Source: Prevotella sp. UBA6994 (GTDB lineage Bacteria; Bacteroidota; Bacteroidia; Bacteroidales; Bacteroidaceae). Taken from it: a DNA stretch of 43,248 bases. The stretch's first letter is position 1, and each line of letters starts with the position of its first letter. Of the stretch, positions 24,126 to 33,013 are shown in pieces. The stretch lies in the NCBI GenBank assembly GCA_002449845.1, contig DJXW01000006.1:1-43248 (forward strand). The letters are read 5' to 3'. The translations under genes were made by a program, and so were the position numbers. The notes below the pieces were generated by a model that was not told the DNA's origin, searched no databases, and saw only the letters and a list, made by a program, of their open reading frames with translations.

Positions 24126-26773
24126 GACGGTTCTTTCTTTCCATCGTAGTGCTTGGTGTGGTTGCCTCAGTCAGTGCCGGAGAGCGTGAGGTGAAACAAG
24201 CCATGAAGCGAGCCACGAGATACATGATGGACGTGGCGTCTTACCAAGGTGGTTTCGTTTGGAACTACCTCCCCGACTTTTCTCGACAATGGGGCGAGCT
24301 GGAGGCGCGGCGCACGATGGTGTGGTTACAATCACCCAGCACACCCGATATGGGCGAGTTGCTGTTGGATGCTTACCATGCTACGGGCGACGATTATTAC
24401 TACGAGAGTGCAAAGCGAGTGGCAACGTGCATCGTGCAAGGACAATTGCCTTGTGGCGGATGGAATTACATGTTCGACCTTGCACCGGAAGACTCCCTCC
24501 GTGCGTGGTATGCTACTATCGGGCGACAGGCTTGGCGATTGGAGGAGTTTCAGCATTACTATGGCAATGCCACCTTCGACGATGAAGCCACCAAGCATTG
24601 TGCCGAGTTTCTCCTGCGCTTCTATCTCGAAAAGCATGATGACACCTTTCTCCCTCCCTTGCAGAAAGTGATAGATTTCATGTTGGCAAGTCAGTACGAC
24701 AATGGCGGATGGCCCCAACGCTTCCCCTTGATGTATAGTCATCCTTTCAAGGGCAAGGCAGACTATTCGTCGTTTATCACGCTCAACGACAATGTGATGT
24801 CCGCCAACATCGATTTCCTCTTGCAATGCTACACGTCGTTGGGCTTGGAGCATCTTAAAAAGCCTATCCTCAGTGCCATGCACCTGATGCGCGACTTGCA
24901 GCAAGAGCCACCGTTGGCAGGATGGGCTGACCAATACACCCCCACCGACCTCAAGCCTGCTCATGCCCGTTCTTACGAGCCACGGGCGGTGAACACGGGT
25001 ACGACCACCGGTATGATATACAAGATGATTGACTTTTACAAGCTCACTGGCGACAAGAATTTCCTTGAGGGAATCCCAGCTGCCATTCAGTTCTTGGAGA
25101 GTCAGAAACTGCCATCTGAGTTGGCTTCCAAGGTAAGGCGCACTCCCCTGCAAGCTGATGAAATCCTCATGCCCCGTTTCCTCAACCCCGAAGATGGTAA
25201 ACCGATGTACGTACACCGCAAGGGCGGCAACGTGGTGAATGGCGAGTATTATACCGACACCATCACTTCTGCCACCATTGCCCATTACAGTTCGTTTGCG
25301 GTAGTGAATCCTTCTCAGTTGCGAGCTGCTTTGGACAAGGCAAAGATGTGGGTGCAAAAAGACTTGGAGCGCAATTCGCCTCTCCTTGCTTGTGGAGTGA
25401 GAGGAGCCAAGGAGTATTACTATTCGGGTTTGGGCAATCAACGTCGCATGGTGGCTCTGCCCTCCGTGGATGAGGTGGTTTCCTCGCTCGACAAGGAGGG
25501 AAGATGGCTTGCGCCACTCTCGCAAATATCCCATCCCTATCAGCCCATTCCCAAGAACATGGCTTCTCAAAGCGATGACGTTACTTATGCACAGACGATG
25601 GTAGGAGATGAGTATGATACCTCCCCATACGAGAACAAAGACGTGATAGGTGTCTCTACGCGCACGTACATTCAAAATATGTTGGTGCTCATCAATAGCC
25701 TACGTAAGAAGCCAACCCAAACCCTGTCAGGACTTCACCCCGAACGGTTTCAGTCGGAGGTAACGGGAAAGTCAACCGCTTTGTACACCCTCAGAAACAA
25801 GGGTATGGAGGCTTGTATCACCAATTATGGCGCACGACTCGTTTCGCTGATGGTACCCGACCGTAACGGGCAATTGGCAGATGTGGTGTTGGGCTTCGAC
25901 AATATTACTGATTACCATCAACTGAAAAACAACTATGGCAGCATCGTAGGACGATATATAGGAAGAATCAGAAACGCACGATTCGAGTTGGATGGTACCG
26001 AATACCAGTTGCAGCAGACGGGAGGTGGAAACATTTCACACGGTGGTTATCCAGGCTTTGCCGACCAAGTATGGGATGTGGCAGAGGCAACCGACAGCAC
26101 CCTTTTGTTGAAATATGTGTCGGCAGACGGTGAGAATGGCTTCCCTGGAACATTAACGGTCTGTGTGAAGTATCATCTCACGCATCATCATGCATTAAGC
26201 ATCGAATACCAAGCCACTACTGATAAGCCGACGGTGCTCAACCTCTCCAACCATTCGTTCTTCAATATTTCAGGCGACCCATCGTCCACCGTGTTGTCTC
26301 AACAACTGTTGATCGATAGCAAGCGTATTGCCACGTTTGATGCCAACAAGAACGTAGATGGAAGTTTCCTTAAGGTGAAAGGTACGCCGTTCGACTTCAC
26401 GAAGATGAAACCTATTGGCAGAGACATTGGTGCAGGTCATGCACAACTTCAGATTACGAAGGGGTACGATCATGCCTTTGCCTTACGTCATGTGGGAAGC
26501 AAGAAGAAGCCAGCCGTAGAGTTATACGATGAGAAGAGTGGAAGGCATCTTTCCGTTTATACCAGTCAGCCAGCTGTGCAAGTATATACTGCCAACGGTT
26601 TGAATGGGAAACAGGTGGGGAAGAAGGGCATTCCTTATCCCCGTCATGCAGCCATTTGCTTGGAGACGATGCACTTTGCGGATAGTCCCCATCATCCACA
26701 GTTTCCTACAACAGTATTGAGACCAGGTGAGACATTCAGTTCTTGGACCATCTTCCAATTCGGAACCCGATAG
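24122..26773 (+). CDS. Fusion of PL10-like pectate lyase and aldose 1-epimerase
   Basis: The ATG at 24122 overlaps the GH43 stop (ATGA) and opens a signal peptide (MRRFFLSIVVLGVVASVSAG). Residues about 25-530 are alpha-helical and match the PL10/Pec_lyase pattern: QYDNGGWPQRFPL (191-203), FITLNDN (218-224), GWADQYTPTDLKPAHARSYE (267-286). Pectate lyases cut polygalacturonate by beta-elimination. Residues about 537-883 are a complete galactose mutarotase domain: CITNYGARLVSLMVPD, NYGSIVGRYIGRI, GGNISHGG, a catalytic His in NLSNHSFFNI, and a catalytic Glu in CLETMHFADSPHHP. The join is in one frame with no stop between. The mutarotase would interconvert sugar anomers released nearby. An exported lyase joined to a mutarotase is unusual. 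Confidence 0.88.
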   Translation: MRRFFLSIVVLGVVASVSAGEREVKQAMKRATRYMMDVASYQGGFVWNYLPDFSRQWGELEARRTMVWLQSPSTPDMGELLLDAYHATGDDYYYESAKRVATCIVQGQLPCGGWNYMFDLAPEDSLRAWYATIGRQAWRLEEFQHYYGNATFDDEATKHCAEFLLRFYLEKHDDTFLPPLQKVIDFMLASQYDNGGWPQRFPLMYSHPFKGKADYSSFITLNDNVMSANIDFLLQCYTSLGLEHLKKPILSAMHLMRDLQQEPPLAGWADQYTPTDLKPAHARSYEPRAVNTGTTTGMIYKMIDFYKLTGDKNFLEGIPAAIQFLESQKLPSELASKVRRTPLQADEILMPRFLNPEDGKPMYVHRKGGNVVNGEYYTDTITSATIAHYSSFAVVNPSQLRAALDKAKMWVQKDLERNSPLLACGVRGAKEYYYSGLGNQRRMVALPSVDEVVSSLDKEGRWLAPLSQISHPYQPIPKNMASQSDDVTYAQTMVGDEYDTSPYENKDVIGVSTRTYIQNMLVLINSLRKKPTQTLSGLHPERFQSEVTGKSTALYTLRNKGMEACITNYGARLVSLMVPDRNGQLADVVLGFDNITDYHQLKNNYGSIVGRYIGRIRNARFELDGTEYQLQQTGGGNISHGGYPGFADQVWDVAEATDSTLLLKYVSADGENGFPGTLTVCVKYHLTHHHALSIEYQATTDKPTVLNLSNHSFFNISGDPSSTVLSQQLLIDSKRIATFDANKNVDGSFLKVKGTPFDFTKMKPIGRDIGAGHAQLQITKGYDHAFALRHVGSKKKPAVELYDEKSGRHLSVYTSQPAVQVYTANGLNGKQVGKKGIPYPRHAAICLETMHFADSPHHPQFPTTVLRPGETFSSWTIFQFGTR

Positions 26774-26784
26774 AGATTGTTGAT

Positions 26785-27092
26785 AGAGGTGAGGGGAGCT
26801 TTAGAGGTGAGAGGTGAGGGGTGAGAGGTGAGGGGTGAGAGAATAGTCTTTTTGATTGAGGTTCGTGATTGAGGTTCGTGATTGATGTTCGTGTTAGAGA
26901 TTTGTTAAAGAGATTCCTATAGCCGTGGGTATTCTCTCACCCCTCACTTCTCACCCCTTTTTCTCTAAACCTCTCTAACCATTCTTTTTTAGCATGTCAA
27001 AGATCCCAGCAGCCTTAGCTATTCTCTTACCTCTCACCTCTTACCTCTCACCTCTTACCTCTCACCTCTCACTTCTCACCTCTCATCTCTCC
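26785..27092. repeat. Dispersed GA/CT-rich inverted repeat, copy A
   Basis: A GAGGTGAGGGGTGAGA-type arm (26785-26842) is answered by CT-rich complements at 26931-26957 and 27021-27092. Between them lie three 13-bp units GATTGAGGTTCGT (26854-26892, last one with one change). The core TAGTCTTTTTGATTGAG (26844-26860) recurs inverted at 38451-38467, and AGAGAATAGCTAAGGCTGCT (minus strand, near 27014-27033) resembles copy B. No protein is encoded here. Together with the next two entries this covers most of the 820-bp gap 26774-27595. Confidence 0.75.
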
Positions 27093-27313
27093 TTCTCTAA
27101 GCACTTGCAAAGTTACTCCTAAAATACCCATCCACCAAAAATCAGGCTTCTAAAAGGTGTAAAAATCTGTTAAGAAAACACTATTTTCGTGTTAAAAAAA
27201 GTAAAACGCAGTGTTTACGGTTGGTAAAGAATATTTATGCAATGCATATACATAGTTTATGTGGTATGGAAAGGTAATTATTGAGTCAACCATATTCAGG
27301 AAAAGACAACAAA

Positions 27314-27487
27314 CAACGCAACAAACGCAACACGCAACATTGATAGGTTCACACTATTGAAAAAGCATGGATTTAAATTTTATATTAATATATTATTATA
27401 TATAATCTTAATTATACCATCTTGAGGAATAAGAAATATCGAAGGTACTAATGTTGCGTGTTGCGTTTGTTGCGTTTGTTGCGTTGT
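27314..27487. repeat. Inverted repeat with GTTGCGTTT tandem units
   Basis: The left arm 27314-27341 and right arm 27450-27477 are complementary over 27 bp; the right arm continues with another TGTTGCGTT unit to 27487. Each arm is built from short units of the type CAACAAACG/TGTTGCGTT. The 108-bp interior is AT-rich (about 27360-27410 is nearly all A and T). No reading frame is supported. The arrangement is too symmetric to be chance but I do not know its function. Confidence 0.75.
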
Positions 27488-27531
27488 CACACAAAAGTGT
27501 TCACCACCCAAAAACAAAACAAATGTTAATT

Positions 27532-27550
27532 GTTTAAACGTGTTTTAAAC
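27532..27550. promoter_or_regulatory. Palindrome upstream of the outer-membrane protein gene
   Basis: GTTTAAA and TTTAAAC flank CGTGT, a perfect 7-bp inverted repeat 46-64 bp before the ATG at 27596. It could be an operator or part of the promoter region; no TAnnTTTG box is obvious between it and the gene. Confidence 0.35.
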
Positions 27551-27595
27551 ATTTCTTATCATATACATCTAATTAATAAGTGTATTCATGATTAG

Positions 27596-30500
27596 ATGAT
27601 TTTTATTTCCATGTACTATTTTAGTCAACGAAGAATTGTTTTGCTGCTACTGTTTTTTCTGAGCGTCTTGTCAGCCGTCGCCCAGAAAAATACGGTGTAT
27701 GGGCGTGTGATAGATAGTCAGACTAAGGAAGTCATGGAAAAGACCACCCTCTTACTGTATAAGATAGAGCAGGGCAAGAACGGGAAGAGAGACACCGCTT
27801 TTGTGGGAGGAGCATTATCTAATGAGCTTGGTACGTTCTCCTTTGGTTCCGTCAAGGCAGGTACCTATCTGTTGAAGGTCACCTACTTGGGTTATGTGGA
27901 ACAACACAAGGACCTGACGAAGATAAATGGACAACCCCTTGCCCTTGGCGACATTGCGTTAGAGGCAGATGCCGTACAGATAGACGAGGCTGTGGTGACA
28001 GCCAACGTGCCTAAGATGGTGGTGAAAGACGATACGGTGGTATATAATGCCGATGCGTTTAGGGTACCCGAAGGTTCGGTGATAGAGGCATTGGTGGAAG
28101 CATTGCCTGGAGCCAAGATTGACGATAATGGCGGAATCACCATCAACGGCAAGACGGTGAAGAAATTCAAGATGGACGGCAGAGACTACATGACGGGCAA
28201 CAATGAAGCGGTGATGAAAAACCTACCGTCTTACGTGATAGACAAGGTGAAGGCATACGACGAGAAGAGCGACTTGTCGAGACTCACGGGCGTGGATGAT
28301 GGCAATGACGACTTCGTGTTGGAGTTTGTCACCAAGCGCAGTGCCCGACGTGGATTGCAGATGAATCCCGACATCGGCTACGGCACGAACCATCGCTACG
28401 GGATTCGTCTCACCGCCATGAAACCTTTTGGTGCCATGCGTTACACGTTTATGGGAAACTCTAATAACGTGAACGACCGAAACTTCACGGGACGTGGCGG
28501 CAGAGGAAGGGGAAACGGCAACGGACAACGACATACCAAGACGGCTGCCTTGGACGTGAGCTATGAAAACAACAAGAACCTACGGCTCAGTGGACGAGTG
28601 ACTTGGAACCATAGCGATGCGGACAACTGGAACAGAACGGGCTCGGAAAACTTTGTCAATACTCGCGGCGGAGCCTTCTCAAACAGCGTCAGTCAAAGCT
28701 ACTCCCGTAATAGCAGTTGGACGGGAAACATGAACCTACAATGGACCATTGACTCCATGACCACCCTGTCGTTTCGCCCTAACATGAGCTTCTCCACGAA
28801 CGACAGTCGTAGCTACTCCAACAACGCCTCGTTTAATGCAGACCCATTCGATCATGTGACAGATCCCTTGAGCTTTGATGGACTCATGACGATGTACGAA
28901 AAAAAACTCATCGTGAACGGCAGGACAAACAAGTCGTTGGGATATTCCAGCAGCAAGAACGTGAGTTCGCAACTCCAGATATATCGCCGCTTTGGCAACA
29001 AGGGACGTAATATAGCCCTGAGTGGCAACATCAACTACCGTAACGGCAGAAACCGCAATGCCAACCTCTCTTCCGTGCATCTGTATCAGACGAAAGACCA
29101 GTTTGGCAACGACTCAGCCTATCAAACCAACCGCTATACCGTTTCGCCATCAGATAACTTCAGTTATTCTTTGGGTGCTACATACACAGAGCCCCTTTAC
29201 ATCTTTAAGCCCAAGCCACAACCGGAAGATACGGTACAGGTGAGGGGACCGTTCGGAAGAGGGCAGAACGGAAGACGGAGAATGGTAGGACAGCAAGGCA
29301 TCTTCCTGCAACTGAATTATCGCTACAATTACAGTCATCAGAAAAACGACCCTTCAACGTATGACTTCCCCGATTTTACCGATGATGAGTTTATAAACGT
29401 TTTACAAGAATACCGAGAGTGGACACGACTTTTCGGCTACCTTGACAATCCATACGAGGAGTATTTGTCAACCCGATTGAGCAGGTATTCAGAGCGCACC
29501 GAATACGGACACAACATTGACGTACAACTGCGTTTCGTGCGTGAGAAATACAACATGAACATTGGCTTTTCCACCCAGCCACAACGCTCACATTACATAC
29601 AGCAATACTTAGGGAAACCCGTAGATACGGTAAGAACCGTTACCAATATTTCGCCCACGCTCAACATGCGGTATCGGTTTAACCAACAAACCAACTTGCA
29701 GGTGACCTTCAGAGGGTCGTCTTCACAACCCTCTATCACCCAATTGTTAGACATCTATGACGATACCAACCCCCTGAACATCACGATGGGTAATCCAGGA
29801 CTGAAGCCTTCGTTCACGACCAACCTCAACGCCAACTTCCAGATGCAGCGCAGGATGAACTTCGTGACAGATAGCATGGGAATGTCTGTCCCCAAGGCAC
29901 AACGACACTGGAGTTTCAGCTCAAACGTTGGATTCAGCAGAACCAGCAATTCCGTGGGAAACATCGTTACATACAACGAGAAAACGGGTGGACGGATTAC
30001 ACGCCCTGAGAATATCAACGGCAACTGGAACATCAATGGTGGAGGATCGTTTAACATCAACCTCGATACATTGAACAGATGGGACGTGAGTGGGTCGGTA
30101 CGTGGCTCGTATAGTCATCATGTGCAATACGTGAACCTCAACCGTACCGCCATCCCCGACCGAAACGTGACACATACCTACAACCTGTCGCCATCGGTGT
30201 CGCTGAGCTTCCGTAACAAATGGTTGAACTTCTCTGTCAATGGCAATACCACATACGCCCGAACGGAAAACCGATTGCAAGCCTCCCGCAATCTGTCAAC
30301 GTGGAACTTCTCGTATGGCGCAAACGCCAGAATCACCTTCCCTTGGGGAACCAATCTCTCTACCGATGCCCACATGTATAGCAAACGAGGCTATAGTGAC
30401 CAGACACTCAACACCAACGAGTTGATATGGAACGCCCAACTTTCGCATAGCTTCTTGCGAGGAAAGAAACTCACCGTGATGTTACAATGGTATGATATCC

Positions 30501-30751
30501 TGCGTGAACAAACCAACTTCACTCGTACCGTAAACGCCAATGGATGGACAGACCGAGAGGTGAATGCCATTACCACGTATGCGATGGTCCATGTGAGTTA
30601 CCGATTGAACTTCTTCGGAGGTTCGGGAAATAACCGTGGCGAGCGAGGTGGCTGGGGGAATGACCGCTTTGACAACAACCGTGGCAATCGTGGTGAAGGA
30701 AGAGGCGGTTTTGGAGGCGCTCGTGGCGGAAATGGCGGAAGGAGATGGTAA
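27596..30751 (+). CDS. Outer-membrane beta-barrel protein with Gly/Arg-rich tail
   Basis: The 1051-residue protein has a signal peptide (RRIVLLLLFFLSVLSAVAQ; the ATG at 27611 is an alternative start) and a carboxypeptidase-regulatory-like domain at about 33-120 (NTVYGRVIDSQTKEVMEKTT). A plug-like region includes VPEGSVIEALVEALPGAKID and KKFKMDGRDYMTGNNEAVMK, and many beta strands follow, typical of the outer membrane beta-barrel family (OMP_b-brl) related to TonB-dependent receptors. It lacks a SusD partner, so a SusC role is unlikely. Two Gly/Arg-rich stretches stand out: GRGGRGRGNGNGQRH near residue 300, and the last about 45 residues (NNRGERGGWGNDRF, ending GGNGGRRW). Substrate unknown. 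Confidence 0.87.
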   Translation: MIFISMYYFSQRRIVLLLLFFLSVLSAVAQKNTVYGRVIDSQTKEVMEKTTLLLYKIEQGKNGKRDTAFVGGALSNELGTFSFGSVKAGTYLLKVTYLGYVEQHKDLTKINGQPLALGDIALEADAVQIDEAVVTANVPKMVVKDDTVVYNADAFRVPEGSVIEALVEALPGAKIDDNGGITINGKTVKKFKMDGRDYMTGNNEAVMKNLPSYVIDKVKAYDEKSDLSRLTGVDDGNDDFVLEFVTKRSARRGLQMNPDIGYGTNHRYGIRLTAMKPFGAMRYTFMGNSNNVNDRNFTGRGGRGRGNGNGQRHTKTAALDVSYENNKNLRLSGRVTWNHSDADNWNRTGSENFVNTRGGAFSNSVSQSYSRNSSWTGNMNLQWTIDSMTTLSFRPNMSFSTNDSRSYSNNASFNADPFDHVTDPLSFDGLMTMYEKKLIVNGRTNKSLGYSSSKNVSSQLQIYRRFGNKGRNIALSGNINYRNGRNRNANLSSVHLYQTKDQFGNDSAYQTNRYTVSPSDNFSYSLGATYTEPLYIFKPKPQPEDTVQVRGPFGRGQNGRRRMVGQQGIFLQLNYRYNYSHQKNDPSTYDFPDFTDDEFINVLQEYREWTRLFGYLDNPYEEYLSTRLSRYSERTEYGHNIDVQLRFVREKYNMNIGFSTQPQRSHYIQQYLGKPVDTVRTVTNISPTLNMRYRFNQQTNLQVTFRGSSSQPSITQLLDIYDDTNPLNITMGNPGLKPSFTTNLNANFQMQRRMNFVTDSMGMSVPKAQRHWSFSSNVGFSRTSNSVGNIVTYNEKTGGRITRPENINGNWNINGGGSFNINLDTLNRWDVSGSVRGSYSHHVQYVNLNRTAIPDRNVTHTYNLSPSVSLSFRNKWLNFSVNGNTTYARTENRLQASRNLSTWNFSYGANARITFPWGTNLSTDAHMYSKRGYSDQTLNTNELIWNAQLSHSFLRGKKLTVMLQWYDILREQTNFTRTVNANGWTDREVNAITTYAMVHVSYRLNFFGGSGNNRGERGGWGNDRFDNNRGNRGEGRGGFGGARGGNGGRRW

Positions 30752-30872
30752 TTTTCGTTCCATGTATTAAATAATCTAAAGAAAGTGTGATAGATTTGTA
30801 TTTTTTCATAATTTTGTAAATGATTATCAATGGTTCGTGTGAAACTTGCGAATCAAGACGTAGAATCATATT

Positions 30873-31976
30873 ATGAAACGTTCACAACAAATTATCCGTA
30901 CCAGCATGATTGGCATCATTGCCAACGTGTTGCTTGCTATATTCAAGGCAACGGTGGGATTACTTGCCCATTCCGTGGCAATTGTCATGGATGCGGTCAA
31001 CAATCTCACGGATGTGTTTTCAAGTGTGGTGACGATTATCGGAACACGATTGTCACAGAAGCCAGCCGACTTAGAACATCCCTTCGGACACGGGAGGATA
31101 GAGTATTTCAGTGCCATCGTGATTTCCGTGATTGTCCTGTCGGCAGGTATCACCTCGCTGATAGAATCTGCCATCAAGATATTCCATCCCACCGAACCCA
31201 CCTATACAACCGTCACGTTGGTGGTGATCATCGTGGCAATCATCGTGAAATTGTTTTTGGGAAGATACGTGAAGGCTCGTGGCGAAGAGTTGAAGAGCGA
31301 CGCACTCATCGCATCGGGTTCAGACGCATTGTTTGATGCCGTCATCACCCTCTCTACGTTGGTGTCGGCAGGAGTGATGCTGATATGGGACGTTTCCCTT
31401 GACGGTATCTTGGGAGTCATCATTTCGCTGGTCATCATCAAGGCAGGTATAGACATGCTTACATCGCCCGTGAATGAATTGCTGGGAGCAAGAATCTCCT
31501 CTGATTTTGTGAAGAAAATCAAGCAAGAGATTCTCAAACACCCAGAGGTACACGGCGTTTATGACATTATCCTTCACAACTATGGTCCAGACGTGTTGAT
31601 AGGTTCGTTACACATCAGCGTGGACGAAACCTTAAACGCCTACGAGATACACGGACTCACGCGCCACATTACCGAAGAGTTGTACGACCAATACCACGTG
31701 ATCATGACAATCGGTATCTATGCCGTTGCCACAGGCGAACACAAGAGAGCGCAATTGCAAAAAAAGGTGATGAAGGTATTGTCAAGACATGAAGACATCT
31801 TACAGACGCATGGATTCTATTACTTCGAGGATGAGCACCGCTTGTCGATAGACGTGATTCCCAACAGCTCCGTCAAGGACGAAGCAGCCTTCGGGAAACA
31901 ACTGATGGAGGAGTTGCAAGCACAGATGCCTGACGAAAATGTGACGGTAATCATAGACCATAACTATAGTGAATAA
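30873..31976 (+). CDS. Cation diffusion facilitator (CDF) family metal exporter
   Basis: The 367-residue protein has a six-helix membrane domain (about 8-205) and a cytosolic C-terminal domain (about 210-290) with ILHNYGPDVLIGSLHISV, followed by roughly 75 more residues (LSRHEDILQTHGFYYFEDEH). Metal-site positions of E. coli YiiP (DxxxD and HxxxD) correspond here to N43xxxD47 in NNLTD and D151xxxD155 in SDALFD. NxxxD/DxxxD differs from the zinc pattern and is closer to manganese-type CDFs, so Mn2+ or Fe2+ may be the substrate. HPFGHGRIEYFSA is the usual CDF signature. It follows the barrel gene after 121 bp with a possible TAATTTTG promoter box at 30809-30816. Confidence 0.92.
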   Translation: MKRSQQIIRTSMIGIIANVLLAIFKATVGLLAHSVAIVMDAVNNLTDVFSSVVTIIGTRLSQKPADLEHPFGHGRIEYFSAIVISVIVLSAGITSLIESAIKIFHPTEPTYTTVTLVVIIVAIIVKLFLGRYVKARGEELKSDALIASGSDALFDAVITLSTLVSAGVMLIWDVSLDGILGVIISLVIIKAGIDMLTSPVNELLGARISSDFVKKIKQEILKHPEVHGVYDIILHNYGPDVLIGSLHISVDETLNAYEIHGLTRHITEELYDQYHVIMTIGIYAVATGEHKRAQLQKKVMKVLSRHEDILQTHGFYYFEDEHRLSIDVIPNSSVKDEAAFGKQLMEELQAQMPDENVTVIIDHNYSE

Positions 31977-32070
31977 CCTATTACCTTATCCTCCACTCCC
32001 AGTTCGTAGATAGCTACGATCAGGCTACGCATGGCAGAGTCGAAAGGAGAGATGACCAATCCCCAGGCGT
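31976..32070 (-). pseudogene. Beta-carbonic anhydrase fragment
   Basis: The minus strand encodes NAWGLVISPFDSAMRSLIVA followed by IYELGVEDKVIGYS, then a stop inside the end of the CDF gene; a stop also precedes it at 32071-32073. This matches the core of bacterial beta-carbonic anhydrases (NAG..ISPFDS.MRSL, then IYELGV.D..VIGH). Both the N-terminal zinc-ligand part and the C-terminal half are missing. It is a remnant of a deleted gene. Codon periodicity and the long match make chance unlikely. Confidence 0.75.
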
Positions 32071-32094
32071 TCAATCATATTCCCTGATGATATA

Positions 32095-32127
32095 AAAAGA
32101 GTGTGGCAGAAAGTTCCGCCACACACG
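32095..32127 (-). terminator. Rho-independent terminator of the kinase-like gene
   Basis: On the minus strand GTGTGGC and GCCACAC form a stem around a 10-nt loop, followed by TCTTTTTAT. It begins 14 bp past the stop codon of the cytidylate-kinase-like gene. Confidence 0.8.
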
Positions 32128-32140
32128 TTATTGAGATTTG

Positions 32141-32782
32141 TTATTTGATATAAGCCATGATGAGGTCAGTAATCTCGTCTTCGCTTCTTTCGTCCACCGT
32201 AATCACGAGGTCGTAGTTACGTGTATCGTAGCGAGAAGTCTTGGTGTATTTGTTCACGTAGTTTTCACGCATCTTGTCAACCCTCTTGATGGTTTTCTCA
32301 GCTTCCTCATAGTTCATGCCTTGTTTAGCCATCACTCTGGCAATGCGTCTTTCCATCGGAGCCTGAATGAGAATGCTGATGTGGTTGGGATGATTGCGCA
32401 ATACATAGAATCCGCTTCGTCCGGCAATCACGCATGATTCTGCTTCGGCAATGCCGCTGATGATTTCCTTTTCAGTCTCAAACATCTCGTCGGTAGTCAG
32501 CAAGTCGGGCTCATCACCGATAGGCAATTGGTAATACTGCGACTGAGAGGTGAAGAGACCAGCCGAAAGATTGCGCTTAAACTCACTCCACCAGTCGTGT
32601 TTACGACCTTTGAGGGCTTCAATCTCATTGGCGTTGAGGTGATATTCCTCTTTCAATGCGTTGATGACAGCCTTGTCGTAATAAGGAACGCCTAATCTAC
32701 TTGCCAGTTTCTCGCCGATGGTACGTCCACCAGAACCCAGTTCACGATTAATCGTGATGACAAATTTCTCGTTTTTGTTCAT
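32141..32782 (-). CDS. Cytidylate kinase-like family protein
   Basis: The 213-residue protein opens with ITINRELGSGGRTIGEKLA, the P-loop-like start of the cytidylate kinase-like (AAA_26) family, and continues with SRLGVPYYDKAVI. Further along are CVIAGRSGFYVLRNHPNHIS and RIARVMAKQGMNYEEAEKTI, then DKMRENYVNKYTKTSRYDTRNYD. It should bind ATP and phosphorylate a small molecule, probably a nucleotide-like one, but the true substrate of this group is unknown and it is distinct from the essential Cmk. A TAAATTTG box (32822-32829, minus) lies 40 bp upstream and a strong terminator follows, so it is a single-gene transcript. Confidence 0.88.
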   Translation of the reverse strand: MNKNEKFVITINRELGSGGRTIGEKLASRLGVPYYDKAVINALKEEYHLNANEIEALKGRKHDWWSEFKRNLSAGLFTSQSQYYQLPIGDEPDLLTTDEMFETEKEIISGIAEAESCVIAGRSGFYVLRNHPNHISILIQAPMERRIARVMAKQGMNYEEAEKTIKRVDKMRENYVNKYTKTSRYDTRNYDLVITVDERSEDEITDLIMAYIK

Positions 32783-32821
32783 AACCTTTGTTATTCAAAT
32801 AGTGAAACTAATTAATTGCTG

Positions 32822-32829
32822 CAAATTTA
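32822..32829 (-). promoter_or_regulatory. Candidate -7 element of the kinase-like gene
   Basis: The minus strand reads TAAATTTG followed by CAGC, about 40 bp before the ATG. The -33 region is only T-rich. Confidence 0.5.
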
Positions 32830-32953
32830 CAAAAAATCCGAATAAAGTAGTTTCTTTTTGTGTTTTTTTTTGCTTGAATGGAATGTATTTGCCAAGAATG
32901 ATTACCCAATGAAATAGGGAAGTGAAACTTAGGTGAAAGAAATTGACTTAACA

Positions 32954-32985
32954 TTTTGAAAAATGCGGGAAAGTAGCTATCTTTG
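32954..32985 (+). promoter_or_regulatory. Promoter of ettA
   Basis: TTTTG at 32954-32958 and TATCTTTG at 32978-32985 are 19 bp apart, a strong Bacteroidetes promoter. The start would be near 32992, so the CDS must begin at the ATG at 33014 and not earlier. Confidence 0.75.
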
Positions 32986-33013
32986 TACACGCAATAATCA
33001 ATCAAAAACAAAA

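Noticed and set aside
24332..25675. 447-codon open frame on the minus strand
   Set aside because: It lies wholly opposite the lyase/epimerase gene, has no signal peptide, motif or promoter, and its open length follows from codon bias of the real gene.
26785..27092. CRISPR-like array
   Set aside because: The repeat units are contiguous or inverted, with no regular spacers and no cas gene nearby.
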